DNA of 64,000 bases, taken from NCBI GenBank assembly GCA_035249985.1, contig DATFFP010000039.1, positions 1-64,000 on the forward strand, read 5' to 3'. The position numbers were made by a program, and so were the translations under genes. The stretch comes from JAICNG01 sp035249985 (GTDB lineage Bacteria > Gemmatimonadota > Gemmatimonadetes > Gemmatimonadales > Gemmatimonadaceae). The first letter of the stretch is position 1. Each line of letters starts with the position of its first letter. Below are positions 18,094 to 26,873 of this stretch, piece after piece. Under the pieces are notes generated by a model. That model worked only from the letters and a program-made list of their open reading frames with translations, was not told the origin of the DNA and made no database searches.

Positions 18094-18546
18094 ATGGACC
18101 TCAACGCCCTCTATCAAAGCATCATTCTCGACCACAACCGCCGGCCGCGGAATTTTCGCGAGCTCGCGGATGCGGATCGTCGGTCGGAGGGGCGCAATCC
18201 CATGTGCGGGGACGAGCTGACGGTCTGGCTCAAGATGGATGGGGATCGCATCGGCGATGTGTCGTTCGTGGGATCGGGCTGCGCGATCTCGAAGGCGTCG
18301 GCATCGATCATGACGACGACGGTGAAGGGAAAGACGCGTGAGGAGGCGTCGGCGCTGTTCGAGCGCTTCCACGACCTGGTGACGGGAAAGCCCGCGGCGC
18401 GCCCGGATGACCCGGCCCTCGGCTCGCTCGCGGCGTTCTCCGGGGTGTCGCGATTCCCGGTGCGTGTGAAGTGCGCGAGTCTCGCCTGGCACGCGCTGCG
18501 CGCAGCGCTCGAGGGTGACGACGCGACCAGTACCGAACGACAGTGA
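18094..18546 (+). CDS. sufU: SufU-type Fe-S scaffold / sulfur-transfer protein
   Basis: This 150-aa Zn-bound SufU accepts sulfur from SufS. Three conserved cysteines are seen in NPMCGDEL, GSGCAISKAS and VKCASLAWHAL. The segment between the second and third Cys has the SufU-specific insertion of about 20 residues. It lacks the LPPVK chaperone motif of IscU, as expected for SufU. It overlaps the Rieske gene start by four bases. Confidence 0.93.
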   Translation: MDLNALYQSIILDHNRRPRNFRELADADRRSEGRNPMCGDELTVWLKMDGDRIGDVSFVGSGCAISKASASIMTTTVKGKTREEASALFERFHDLVTGKPAARPDDPALGSLAAFSGVSRFPVRVKCASLAWHALRAALEGDDATSTERQ

Positions 18547-18881
18547 GCCCGCCGCAGTCCGGGTTCCATCTCGCGGCTGCGCTGAAGGATGTGCCCGACG
18601 GAACCATGCTCTCGGTACAGCTCGAGACGGGGGAGCGTGTATGTCTCTACAACTTTCGTGGTGAGATCGGCGCCGTGAGCGACACCTGCCCGCACCAGGA
18701 CTTCCCCATGTGCGATGGCTCGCTGCTCGAGGATGGAACCATCGAGTGCGCCTGGCATGGGGCGCGCTTCGACCGTCTCACTGGCGACGTACGGCGGCAT
18801 CCCGCCACCGATCCGCTTCCCGTGTACGAGGTCGCGGTGGCCGACGGTCAGGTCTTCGTCGGACCGAGAAGGGCGTCATGA
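18543..18881 (+). CDS. Rieske-type [2Fe-2S] ferredoxin
   Basis: This 112-aa soluble Rieske protein has the cluster ligands in CPHQDFPMCDG (C-x-H) and CAWHGARFD (C-x2-H). The rest matches the ferredoxin subunit of non-haem iron oxygenases. It starts with GTG overlapping sufU and ends overlapping sufS (ATGA), so it is translated as part of the suf operon. It may supply electrons for cluster assembly or be a monitored client; that is inference from position only. Confidence 0.88.
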   Translation: MSPPQSGFHLAAALKDVPDGTMLSVQLETGERVCLYNFRGEIGAVSDTCPHQDFPMCDGSLLEDGTIECAWHGARFDRLTGDVRRHPATDPLPVYEVAVADGQVFVGPRRAS

Positions 18882-20107
18882 CGCTCGCGCCGCGCTCCGA
18901 GTTCCCGCTCCTCGCGGGCAACCCCGACCTGTGCTACCTCGACTCGGCCGCCACGTCACAGAAGCCGCGCGCCGTGCTCGAGGCGATGCAGGCGTACTAC
19001 GAGCACGACAACGCGAACCCGCATCGCGGCGCCTACGAGCTGTCGGTCCGCGCAACAGACCGGTACCAGGAATCGCGCGATCGCATTGCGCGCTTTCTGG
19101 GAGTCGCCGACGCTGCCACGCTCATCTTCACGCGGGGGACGACGGAGTCGCTCAACCTCGTGGCGGCAGCGTGGGGACGGGCCAACGTTCGCGCGGGCGA
19201 CGGGATCGTCATCACCGGCCTCGAGCATCATGCCAACTTCGTCCCCTGGCAGCAGCTCGCCCTCGAGAAAGGCGCGATGCTTCGCATTTGCGAGCTCACC
19301 CCCACGGGCGAGATCGATCTCGACTGCCTGACGAGCCTGCTCGATGCGCGGACGCGGATCGTCGCCTTCAACCACGTCTCGAACGCGCTGGGGAGCATCA
19401 ATCCGGTGCGCGAGATCGCCGCGCTCGTGCGCGACCGGTGCGGTGCGATCCTCGTCTGCGACGGTGCGCAGAGCGCCCCTCACTTTCCGGTCCGGTTCGA
19501 CGCGCTTGGCGTCGATTTCTACGCCTTCAGCGGCCACAAGATGCTCGGGCCGATGGGCATCGGCGGGCTGATCGGCCGGCGGTCGCTCCTGGAGCGCATG
19601 GAGCCCTATCAGACCGGCGGCGACATGATCGAGTATGTGCTCGACGACCGCACGACGTGGAACGTGCTCCCACACAAGTTCGAGGCGGGAACGCCTAACG
19701 TCGCTGGAGCGGTGGGGCTGGCGGCTGCCGTCGCCTATCTCGAGCGGCTGGGTATGGACCGGGTCGCCGGGCACGAGCGAACGATCCTCGAAGCCGCGAT
19801 CGGCGCGCTCGGAGAGCTCGAGGGCGTGCATCTCCTCGGACCTCCGCTCTCACGCCGAAGCGGCGTCGTGTCCTTCGTCGTCGATGAGATTCACCCCCAC
19901 GACCTGGCGACCGTGCTCGACCAGCAGGGTGTGTGCGTGCGGGCGGGGCATCATTGTGCCCAGCCACTCATGCGCCGACTCGGAGTTCCCGCGACGACAC
20001 GGGCGTCGTTCTACGTGTATACCGATGTGAGCGACGTCGTGCGACTCGCCCAAGGGATCGCGCGCGCACAGGCGATGTTCGCGTCGCCGACCGCGCCGCG
20101 GCGCTGA
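18878..20107 (+). CDS. sufS: Cysteine desulfurase SufS
   Basis: This group II cysteine desulfurase (409 aa) releases sulfur from cysteine for the SUF scaffold. The PLP lysine is Lys221 in FSGHKMLGP, and the active cysteine is Cys360 in RAGHHCAQPLMRR. Other family blocks are YLDSAATSQKP, EHHANFVPW and FEAGTPNVAG. The start is coupled to the Rieske gene. The last 140 bases overlap the antisense TPR gene. No sufE is present, consistent with use of SufU. Confidence 0.95.
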   Translation: MTLAPRSEFPLLAGNPDLCYLDSAATSQKPRAVLEAMQAYYEHDNANPHRGAYELSVRATDRYQESRDRIARFLGVADAATLIFTRGTTESLNLVAAAWGRANVRAGDGIVITGLEHHANFVPWQQLALEKGAMLRICELTPTGEIDLDCLTSLLDARTRIVAFNHVSNALGSINPVREIAALVRDRCGAILVCDGAQSAPHFPVRFDALGVDFYAFSGHKMLGPMGIGGLIGRRSLLERMEPYQTGGDMIEYVLDDRTTWNVLPHKFEAGTPNVAGAVGLAAAVAYLERLGMDRVAGHERTILEAAIGALGELEGVHLLGPPLSRRSGVVSFVVDEIHPHDLATVLDQQGVCVRAGHHCAQPLMRRLGVPATTRASFYVYTDVSDVVRLAQGIARAQAMFASPTAPRR

Positions 20108-20543
20108 CGAGCTCCTCGAGGGCGGCCTCGACCTCGTACAACCCCGGCCGCAGCTGAAGCGCCTCGCGAAGCGAGCTCATGGCCGCGAACAGCTCGCCGG
20201 TTTCGCGGAGCGACAGGCCTAAACGCCAGTGCACTTCCGCATCGAGCGGCCTCGCTTCGCCAGCGGCGCGCAAGGGTGCGATCGCTTCCGCATGGCGACC
20301 CTGCCCCGCGAGCGCGATTCCGAGGTAGAGCGACGCGTCGGCATCGTCGGGACGCACATGGAGGACGGTTCGAAATGCGCGCTCCGCCTCGGCGAACTCC
20401 TCGTGCTGCAGCGACCGCCATCCCTGTGCAAACGCGATGTCCGCCGCTGCCGCATGCGCATCGATGCGCGAGTCCAGGCTGACTCGAGCCTTCCACGGCC
20501 GCAGGAGACCGAGAGCGACGGACAGAATTGATCGAAAGTCCAT
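19968..20543 (-). CDS. TPR-repeat protein with antisense C-terminal tail
   Basis: This 191-aa protein has about three TPR-like units (AFAQGWRSLQHEEFAEAERAF, ADASLYLGIALAGQGRHAEA, EVHWRLGLSLRETGELFAAM). The start at 20543 (MDFRSILSVALG) follows from the hydrophobic leader. The last 46 residues (Arg/Ser/Thr-rich) are encoded antisense to the 3' end of sufS over 140 bases. They look unstructured, as if a native stop had been lost and the frame ran on. A role in protein-protein binding is likely; the partner is unknown. Confidence 0.6.
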   Translation of the reverse strand: MDFRSILSVALGLLRPWKARVSLDSRIDAHAAAADIAFAQGWRSLQHEEFAEAERAFRTVLHVRPDDADASLYLGIALAGQGRHAEAIAPLRAAGEARPLDAEVHWRLGLSLRETGELFAAMSSLREALQLRPGLYEVEAALEELVSAAARSATRTSPVRARSLGRVARRRSHRYTRRTTPVSSRELRVGA

Positions 20544-20720
20544 GGGAGTGCCTTGCGAGATTGAAGCCTCGCTCGCGCAAATAGCACTCGCCGCGCCACG
20601 CACGCCCACTGACGCAACACGCGATCAGAGAATGACTTGACAGATTTCGAACGCGCGGGCTCGTCCACTCGCGAGGACAGCCCGCATCCTGCGTCGCGTA
20701 CAACAGGCACGCTCCGCCCG
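20544..20720. other. Intergenic stretch upstream of the TPR gene
   Basis: No gene is supported here. The plus-strand frame at 20437-20640 and the minus-strand frame at 20625-20843 are short, Arg/Ser/Cys-rich and overlap the palindrome or the TPR gene start. No clear promoter hexamers were found for the TPR gene. Confidence 0.4.
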
Positions 20721-20837
20721 GGCCACGGACAGCCTGAACTGCCGAATCACACGAATTGAACGAATGATACGAATACGGCACTGCCTTTGTAAAAGCTGCC
20801 GTATCGTGTCATTCGGCAGTTCGAGCAGTCCGTGGCC
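20721..20837. repeat. Palindromic element, family 5 (ACGAATNNN units)
   Basis: The long outer arms start GGCCACGGACAGCCTGAACT and are mirrored almost perfectly by AGTTCGAGCAGTCCGTGGCC. Inside are 9-bp units ACGAATTGA/ACGAATGAT/ACGAATAC and an inner pair ATACGGCA/TGCCGTAT. It lies between the TPR gene and the end of the ABC ATPase gene. Confidence 0.88.
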
Positions 20838-20871
20838 TGCCACTCCAATGTCATCTGTCCGCCCAAAAGAC

Positions 20872-21960
20872 CTAACAGAGATGCACCGCCATTGCCTTGA
20901 AGCTCGCCCAAACCTCGTTGCCGCTCGTCAGCCGCAGCTCCTCGGCCGAGCGAGTCGTGAGCGCCGCGATGATGGGCGTGTCCTGAACGACCACCGTCAC
21001 GCGCGTGAGCGCGCCTGATGACGCGACCTCGATGATTCGGCCGCGAAACACGTTTCTCGCTGATGACGGGTGCGGCTCGACCGAGAGCAGGATCTCCTCC
21101 GCACGGATCACGGCGTGGCCGGATCCTTCCTCGGCATCGCCCACCGTGTAGAGCGTGAGTGGGCCCGCGCGAAACTCGATCGCGTGTTTGCCGCGCGCGG
21201 ACAGATCCGACACATCATCGTCCGCGGCGCTCCAGTCGGGCGCGGTGTCTTTGAGGTGATGCACCGTTCCGGCGAGCACGTTCTCCGCGCCCAGAAACTC
21301 GGCGATGTACGGCGACGCCGGCTCGCGGAACACGCGCTCCGGCGGGCCGGACTGGAGCACGCGACCACTGTCGAGCAGGATGGCGACGTCGCCGAGCAAG
21401 CCCGCTTCGGTGAAGTCGTGGGTCACCTGCAGGACCGTGATGTTCCACTCCTGATGCAGCGCACGCACCTCGCGGCGCACGCGCACTCGGCGTCGTGGAT
21501 CGAGCGCACTGAATGGCTCGTCGAGCAGGAGAATCGAAGGACGCGCGGCGAGCGCGCGCGCGATGGCGACGAGCTGACGCTCGCCGCCGGAGAGTCCGCG
21601 CACGGATCGTCCCAACAGATCGTCCGCACCAAGGCGGGCGGCCGTTTCCCGTGCGCGCTCCGCGCTCGACGCGCCGTAGGCGATGTTCTCGTCGACGCTC
21701 AGGTGCGGGAAGAGATAGCCATGCTGGTAGACGAAGCCGACGCGTCGCGCTTCCGGTGGGAGCGCACGTGTATCGCGCCCATCGAGAGCGACCGTCCCCG
21801 CGCGCAGGGGGCGGATACCCGCGATGGTTTCGAGCAGAGTCGTTTTTCCCGACCCCGCGGGACCGATGACGACCCCGTACTGGCCATGCGGCACGATGAA
21901 CGACACGTCGCGAAGCTCGAACGCACCGACCCGCGTGTGTACCCCGCGAGCCTCGATCAC
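20872..21960 (-). CDS. ABC transporter ATP-binding protein, molybdate/tungstate type
   Basis: This 362-aa ATPase of the CUT1-like ModC/WtpC group has Walker A GPAGSGKTTLLE, signature LSGGERQLVAIARAL, Walker B ILLLDEPFSALDP and switch His VTHDF. A C-terminal MOP/TOBE-like domain of about 120 residues (AVIRAEEILLS..., VFRGRIIEVASSGALTRV) can bind oxyanions. It starts with GTG at 21960, overlapping the permease stop by four bases. No substrate-binding protein gene is adjacent, so molybdate, tungstate or sulfate remains open. Confidence 0.85.
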   Translation of the reverse strand: MIEARGVHTRVGAFELRDVSFIVPHGQYGVVIGPAGSGKTTLLETIAGIRPLRAGTVALDGRDTRALPPEARRVGFVYQHGYLFPHLSVDENIAYGASSAERARETAARLGADDLLGRSVRGLSGGERQLVAIARALAARPSILLLDEPFSALDPRRRVRVRREVRALHQEWNITVLQVTHDFTEAGLLGDVAILLDSGRVLQSGPPERVFREPASPYIAEFLGAENVLAGTVHHLKDTAPDWSAADDDVSDLSARGKHAIEFRAGPLTLYTVGDAEEGSGHAVIRAEEILLSVEPHPSSARNVFRGRIIEVASSGALTRVTVVVQDTPIIAALTTRSAEELRLTSGNEVWASFKAMAVHLC

Positions 21961-22850
21961 CCGTCCCCCGCCCAGCCAGTGTCCGCGGCTGTCCGGCCAT
22001 AGCGCAGGGCGCGCAGCACGGTCAGCGGTACGAGCGCGAGGATGGCGAGCACGGCGGCGACCGGCAGCGCCTCGGACAACCCGAAGCTCGTGAAACGGTC
22101 GTAGCTCAACACGCTCGCCGCCTTGGGATTGTACGTGATGACGACGATCGCGCCGAATTCGCTGACCGCGCGCGCCCACATGACGACCGCCGCCGCGATG
22201 AGCCCGCGCATCGAGAGCGGCAGCGAGACGCGACGGAAGGCGCGCCACGGCGGATCGCCTAACGTGCGAGCCACGGCCTCGTATCGCGGATCGACTCGCG
22301 CGAAGGCCTCCCGAGCGCCGCTCACGTACAGTGGCGCGGAGACGAACAGCATCGCCACCGCGATACCGATCGGTGAGCCCACAATGCGGAGGCCGGCATC
22401 GAGCGCGGCGCCACCCACCACACTGTTGCGCCCCAGCACGAGCAGCAGCGCGATACCCGCCACCGGATGCGGAATCAGCAGCGGAAGATCGAGAATGGCC
22501 GAGAGCACGGCGCGGCCACGGAACTGCTTTCGCGCCAGGAGGTAGGCGATCGGCGTGCCCCCAACGACCCCGCACAGCACCGCCGACGTTGCGGTGACCA
22601 GCGTGAGCCAGAGCGAGGAGCGTAGCTCCGCATCGGTCGTGAGCTTGCGGAGCCCGCTACCGCCCCCGGTCGCTACCAGCTCCGCGATTGGTGCAACGAG
22701 GAACAGGAGAAACAGGGAGGCGAACGTCGCGGCGACGACGCTGGCAACGCGATGGGAGATCCGGGAAGGGGTCAAGGATTCGAAAGCAAGGGGTCGATGG
22801 TGCCGCGGAGGAATCTGTCGACTGGCAGCGAGGGCTGCCACGAGGCCCAC
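21957..22850 (-). CDS. ABC transporter permease, ModB/WtpB type
   Basis: This 297-aa inner-membrane permease has about six hydrophobic segments and the EAA loop EAVARTLGDPPWRAFRRVSLPL. The region AVSEFGAIVVITYNPKAASVLSY is characteristic of molybdate/tungstate/sulfate permeases. It partners the ATPase just downstream. The N-terminal 30 residues are not hydrophobic and the true start may be internal. The gene is divergent from the NatA-type ATPase with a 43-bp gap. Confidence 0.83.
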   Translation of the reverse strand: MGLVAALAASRQIPPRHHRPLAFESLTPSRISHRVASVVAATFASLFLLFLVAPIAELVATGGGSGLRKLTTDAELRSSLWLTLVTATSAVLCGVVGGTPIAYLLARKQFRGRAVLSAILDLPLLIPHPVAGIALLLVLGRNSVVGGAALDAGLRIVGSPIGIAVAMLFVSAPLYVSGAREAFARVDPRYEAVARTLGDPPWRAFRRVSLPLSMRGLIAAAVVMWARAVSEFGAIVVITYNPKAASVLSYDRFTSFGLSEALPVAAVLAILALVPLTVLRALRYGRTAADTGWAGDG

Positions 22851-22881
22851 CGTGCCTCGACCGGTCGACCCTCCGATCCCC

Positions 22882-22887
22882 TATATT
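22882..22887 (+). promoter_or_regulatory. Candidate -10 hexamer giving a leaderless mRNA
   Basis: TATATT lies seven bases before the ATG of the NatA-like gene, so transcription would begin at or next to the start codon. No Shine-Dalgarno is present upstream of this ATG. A -35 at a standard distance is not convincing. Confidence 0.25.
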
Positions 22888-22893
22888 CCCCCC

Positions 22894-23859
22894 ATGTCGA
22901 ACGCCGCCGTCGAGATACAGCACGCCTGGAAGCGATACACGGGTCACGTAGCTGTGCGTGACCTCTCGCTCACCGTTCCGCGCGGTTCCGTCTACGGCTT
23001 GCTCGGGCCGAACGGTGCGGGGAAGACGACGACCATCCGGATGCTGCTCAACATCATCGCGCCCGATGAGGGCACCATTCGCATCTTCGGTGAGTCGCAT
23101 TCGAAGACGGGAATCACCAATCGCATCGGGTACCTCCCCGAGGAGCGCGGGCTGTACCGGAAGATGCAGGTCCGTCGCGTCCTGCGCTTCCTCGCGCAGC
23201 TCAAGGGCATGGCGAAGGCTGACGCCGATCGCGGTATCGACCAGTGGCTCGAGCGACTCGGGCTCCGGACGAGCGACAAGGATTGGGGCGCAGCGAAGGT
23301 CGATGAGCTCTCGCGCGGAATGCAGCAGAAGGTCCAGTTCATCTCGACGCTGATCCACGACCCCGAGCTCGTCATCCTCGACGAGCCATTCAGCGGTCTC
23401 GATCCCATCAACGCGCAGGCGTTGAAGGACATCGTCATCGAGCTGCGTCAGCGCGGGAAGTCCGTCATCTTCAGCACCCATTTGATGGACAACGCCGAGC
23501 GGCTTTGTGATTCCGTCTGCATCATCGCGCGCGGCGAGAAGGTGCTCGATGGCGCCGTGGCCGAAGTGAAGGCGCGGCAAGGCGACCGGCACGTCGCGGT
23601 CGTTCTTTCGAACGGAACTCCCGTCGGGGTTCCGGAGATACTTCGCGATCGCGCGCTGGTCGCGCGCTGCGATGATTCCAATCGAATGCTGGAGATCGAG
23701 CTTGCCCCGCGGGCGTCAGCCCAGGATCTCCTCGCCCGGCTCATCGCCGCCGGCGCGGCGATCGAGCGGTTCGAGCTCGTGCGGCCGTCGCTGCACCGCA
23801 TCTTCCTCGATCGCGTCGGCGCGACCGGCGTCGAGGAGGGAATGACCGGCCATGGATAA
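22894..23859 (+). CDS. ABC exporter ATP-binding protein (NatA-like)
   Basis: This 321-aa ATPase has Walker A GPNGAGKTTTIRML, signature ELSRGMQQKVQFI, Walker B LVILDEPFSGLDP and switch FSTHLMDNAERLCD. The C-terminal DUF4162-type extension (residues about 230-310) is typical of ABC-2 exporters. The start ATG (MSNAAVEIQHAW) lies seven bases after TATATT. It overlaps the following permease gene by eight bases, so the two form one export system. Confidence 0.9.
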   Translation: MSNAAVEIQHAWKRYTGHVAVRDLSLTVPRGSVYGLLGPNGAGKTTTIRMLLNIIAPDEGTIRIFGESHSKTGITNRIGYLPEERGLYRKMQVRRVLRFLAQLKGMAKADADRGIDQWLERLGLRTSDKDWGAAKVDELSRGMQQKVQFISTLIHDPELVILDEPFSGLDPINAQALKDIVIELRQRGKSVIFSTHLMDNAERLCDSVCIIARGEKVLDGAVAEVKARQGDRHVAVVLSNGTPVGVPEILRDRALVARCDDSNRMLEIELAPRASAQDLLARLIAAGAAIERFELVRPSLHRIFLDRVGATGVEEGMTGHG

Positions 23860-25135
23860 GCTCTGGGTGATCACCGCGCGCGAGTATCTCGAGCGTGTGC
23901 GGACGCGCTGGTTTCTGTTCAGCACCGTCTTCGGGCCCGTGTTCTTCGCCGCGCTCATGATCCTCCCCGCGATCGTCGCGCGGCGTACCAAAGCGTCCGA
24001 GGACGTCTCGCGCATCGTCGTGCTGGATGCCACCGGGCATCGCCTCGGGCATCGCATCGCCGATGGCTTGAGCCTTGGGATGATCGGTGACACGGCGCGG
24101 ACGCGCGTGCAGGAGCTGACGCCGAACCAGCTCGCACCCGCCGAGAGTCTGGCGACGCGCGAGATCGTGCGTGGCGAGCTCACGGGGTATCTGGTGCTCG
24201 ATTCCGCGGCCCTCGATGGTCGTCGCGTCCGCTACGCCGGCCGCAACGCCTCGGCGGAGGCGGACATGGACATGATTCGCCGAGTGGTGCGCGAGAGCGT
24301 CATGCAAACGCGACTCGAGATGGCCGGGGTGGGGCCGGACCGCTCGGCTGCGCTCGTGCGGACACAGCTCGAGTTCGAGCTCGAGCGCATCACCGACCGC
24401 GGGCGTGGGGGGTCGGCCAGGGTCAGCATCGCGTTCGCACTCATCATCGTGGTGATCCTGTACATGGCGCTCATGCTCTATGGCCAGGCCGTCCTGCGCG
24501 GTGTCATGGAAGAGAAGCAGACACGCGTCGCGGAGGTCGTGGTGTCGAGCGTGGAGCCGTGGAAGCTGCTGGCCGGCAAGGTCATCGGCGTGGGGGCCGT
24601 CGGGCTCACGCAGTTCGCGGTCTGGATCGGTTCCGCGATCCTGCTGCTTCGCTACCGCGCGCCGATTCTCGAAAAGCTCGGCGGATCCGCGATGTCGTTC
24701 ACGCCGCCCGACGTCACCATCGGCATGGGTCTCCTGCTGCTCCTCTTCTTCGTCGCCGGGTATGTCTTCTACTCGGCGCTCTTCGCCGCCGTGGGCGCGA
24801 TGGTGAGCAGCGAGCAGGAGGCGCAGCAGGCGCTCATGCCGATCATCCTGCTGCTGGTGTCGAGCTTCGTGTTCTTCCAGCCCATCCTCTCGAAGCCGAC
24901 GAGCGGGCTCGCGCAAACCCTGTCGTGGCTGCCCTTTTCGGCACCGATCGTGATGCCGCTGCGCATGGCGGTCATCCCCGTGGCCGGATGGGAGGTGGCG
25001 GTCGCGCTGATCTCGGTGGCGGCCGGCAGCTACATCGCCGTCTGGATCGCCGCGCGAATCTACCGGACGGGCATGCTGATGTACGGCAAGCGACCCACGA
25101 TGCGCGAGCTCGCGCGGTGGCTGCGCACGACCTGA
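23852..25135 (+). CDS. ABC-2 family permease (NatB-like)
   Basis: This 427-aa membrane protein has one N-terminal segment (LFSTVFGPVFFAALMILPAI), a large extracytoplasmic domain (residues about 45-200) and a C-terminal bundle of about five segments with EEKQTRVAEVVVSSVEPWKLLAGKV, the conserved coupling region of ABC-2 exporters. It pairs with the ATPase upstream and resembles NatB/YhaP. The substrate is not evident; sodium or a peptide/antibiotic is possible. Confidence 0.88.
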   Translation: MDKLWVITAREYLERVRTRWFLFSTVFGPVFFAALMILPAIVARRTKASEDVSRIVVLDATGHRLGHRIADGLSLGMIGDTARTRVQELTPNQLAPAESLATREIVRGELTGYLVLDSAALDGRRVRYAGRNASAEADMDMIRRVVRESVMQTRLEMAGVGPDRSAALVRTQLEFELERITDRGRGGSARVSIAFALIIVVILYMALMLYGQAVLRGVMEEKQTRVAEVVVSSVEPWKLLAGKVIGVGAVGLTQFAVWIGSAILLLRYRAPILEKLGGSAMSFTPPDVTIGMGLLLLLFFVAGYVFYSALFAAVGAMVSSEQEAQQALMPIILLLVSSFVFFQPILSKPTSGLAQTLSWLPFSAPIVMPLRMAVIPVAGWEVAVALISVAAGSYIAVWIAARIYRTGMLMYGKRPTMRELARWLRTT

Positions 25136-25156
25136 TCGTGCTTCGTCAGGTTCTCG

Positions 25157-26863
25157 TCAGGCGCGGCAGCCGGAGCGCCGGTACGTCTGGGTGACGAAGG
25201 TGTATTCGGCGCCGAGCATCGAGACCCGAATCGAGTCCGCGTCGGCGAGACTGCCGGCGATCTGGTGGCGGGCGGAGTCCACGCGCGTGCGTGCGCGACC
25301 CACCAGGGCGTACGCGCGATCGAGCACGCGGCAACCCACCAGCCCATCGCGATGATCGTTGGCGATGTCGCGGTAGTAGGCCAGCGCTCCCGAGAGCGAA
25401 TCGACGGCTGCCGTGAGCGAAAGCTCGACGGGCGCGGCATTGCCGTTCATGGCCGCGACGAGCCCGGCCGATGACACGGGCTGCGCGGCGGCCGGAGCCG
25501 GCGGTGGTGGGCCGCCGCTCGTTCGAGAGCGCAGCGTCGAGAGGGCGATGACGCTGAGAAAGGACACAGCAGCTACCGCGAAGCCGATACGGCGCCGGCG
25601 CTGCCACCGTCTGGCTTCCTCGTGGAAGTCGGGTGGCAAGGCCACCGCCGGCCCGTTCGACGCGTTGGCGACTGGCATCGCCAGCGGGGGCGCTGGCCGC
25701 TTGTTGCGCGGAGCAATGAGCGGCGGCGTCGGCCGCGGAGGTGGCGGCGGACGCTCGCGTGGAGGAGCGGATGGATTCGAGAGTGGGGACACGACCGGCG
25801 CCCGCTCGACTGGCAACGGCTGCGCTACGGCCGACTGCGAACGAGCAGGTCTCGGCACACCATTCCCAGCGGGCGGGATGATTGGCGCCCGGTCATCATG
25901 CACCCGTGGCTCGCGTACCGGCGCGGCTGGCGGCCGTATCGGCTCGACCTTCAGCGGCCTAACGGGGACCCTCTCGCGAACGGATTCCATCACCGGCGAG
26001 GACACCTCCTCGCGTCGCGTCGCCGACGTCGCGACATCCTTGAGCTTCACCCAGGGATCCTTGATCGCCTCCCACCACTCGTCGATCGGCTCTTTCGGCT
26101 CCGGCTCAGGCGTCGGCTTGCGCGGCGGGGTGACCGTCGCCTCGACGACCTCCTTCTCGGCCACGGGCAGCGGAGCCACCGGCTCAGCGGCGACGTATGT
26201 GGTCCAGCTCACACACGTGCGGTCCAGCCGGTTGGACTTCTCGAGGCCGGGCGAGTCGAAGAGCTCATAAAACGGAATGCAGTAGCTGCGGCCCACGCGC
26301 GAATCGTATGTGAAGAACGCACCCTTGGGCTTCGCGGGATCCGGCATGACGAGCATGGTCGTCTGCCAGGGTTGATCGAAGTACGTCAGGTGGGTCTCGA
26401 CGTCGTCAGGCAGCAGCTGGAGGCCGAGCCCCGTTCCGTTGCGGTACCATCCGATCAGCGACAGCTGGTGAGCATCGAGCCGTTTCCGGACGGTGTCGAA
26501 CGACTCTGGTGTCACTCGGGATAGCAGCGCGTTGCTGCTCACGTCGGCGAAGGGGACGACGGTGTTGATGACGGAATAGCGCACGTGCGTGCGCGGGCAT
26601 TCGAAGAGCTGTCCGGCGAGGAAGCCACCGAGCTCGAGATCGGGCGCCGAGCGGAGGTGACGCTCAACCTGAAGGAAGGCGCGCTGCGTGATGAACAGCA
26701 CCGCCTGCTGCTCGCTCGCCCGCATCATGGACGCGAGCAGGTGGTACGAATCAGGGAGGGGTTTCCAGAGGAGCGCGCGTGCCGTGGGCAGCGGATCGCG
26801 GATGATGGTTCCGCGGGCCGTCGCCTGCTGGTGAACTTCGGTGTCGCGCACCGGTCGCCGCAT
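25157..26863 (-). CDS. MPN (Mov34/JAB)-like protein with Pro-rich linker and TM segment, end of Tad operon
   Basis: The 568-aa protein has three parts. The N-terminal part (about 55-200) looks like an MPN/JAB domain: LELGGFLAGQLF, then HQLSLIGWYRNGTGLGLQLLPDDVETHLTYF. The HxHx7SxxD zinc site is missing, so protease activity is unlikely. A Pro/Arg-rich linker follows (about 260-440). A TM helix (IGFAVAAVSFLSVIALSTL) leads to a C-terminal domain with paired Cys. ATG at 26863 gives this form. It is the last gene of the tad operon and may act in pilus or envelope assembly; its job is unproven. Confidence 0.6.
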   Translation of the reverse strand: MRRPVRDTEVHQQATARGTIIRDPLPTARALLWKPLPDSYHLLASMMRASEQQAVLFITQRAFLQVERHLRSAPDLELGGFLAGQLFECPRTHVRYSVINTVVPFADVSSNALLSRVTPESFDTVRKRLDAHQLSLIGWYRNGTGLGLQLLPDDVETHLTYFDQPWQTTMLVMPDPAKPKGAFFTYDSRVGRSYCIPFYELFDSPGLEKSNRLDRTCVSWTTYVAAEPVAPLPVAEKEVVEATVTPPRKPTPEPEPKEPIDEWWEAIKDPWVKLKDVATSATRREEVSSPVMESVRERVPVRPLKVEPIRPPAAPVREPRVHDDRAPIIPPAGNGVPRPARSQSAVAQPLPVERAPVVSPLSNPSAPPRERPPPPPRPTPPLIAPRNKRPAPPLAMPVANASNGPAVALPPDFHEEARRWQRRRRIGFAVAAVSFLSVIALSTLRSRTSGGPPPPAPAAAQPVSSAGLVAAMNGNAAPVELSLTAAVDSLSGALAYYRDIANDHRDGLVGCRVLDRAYALVGRARTRVDSARHQIAGSLADADSIRVSMLGAEYTFVTQTYRRSGCRA

Positions 26864-26873
26864 ATCGCTGCGC

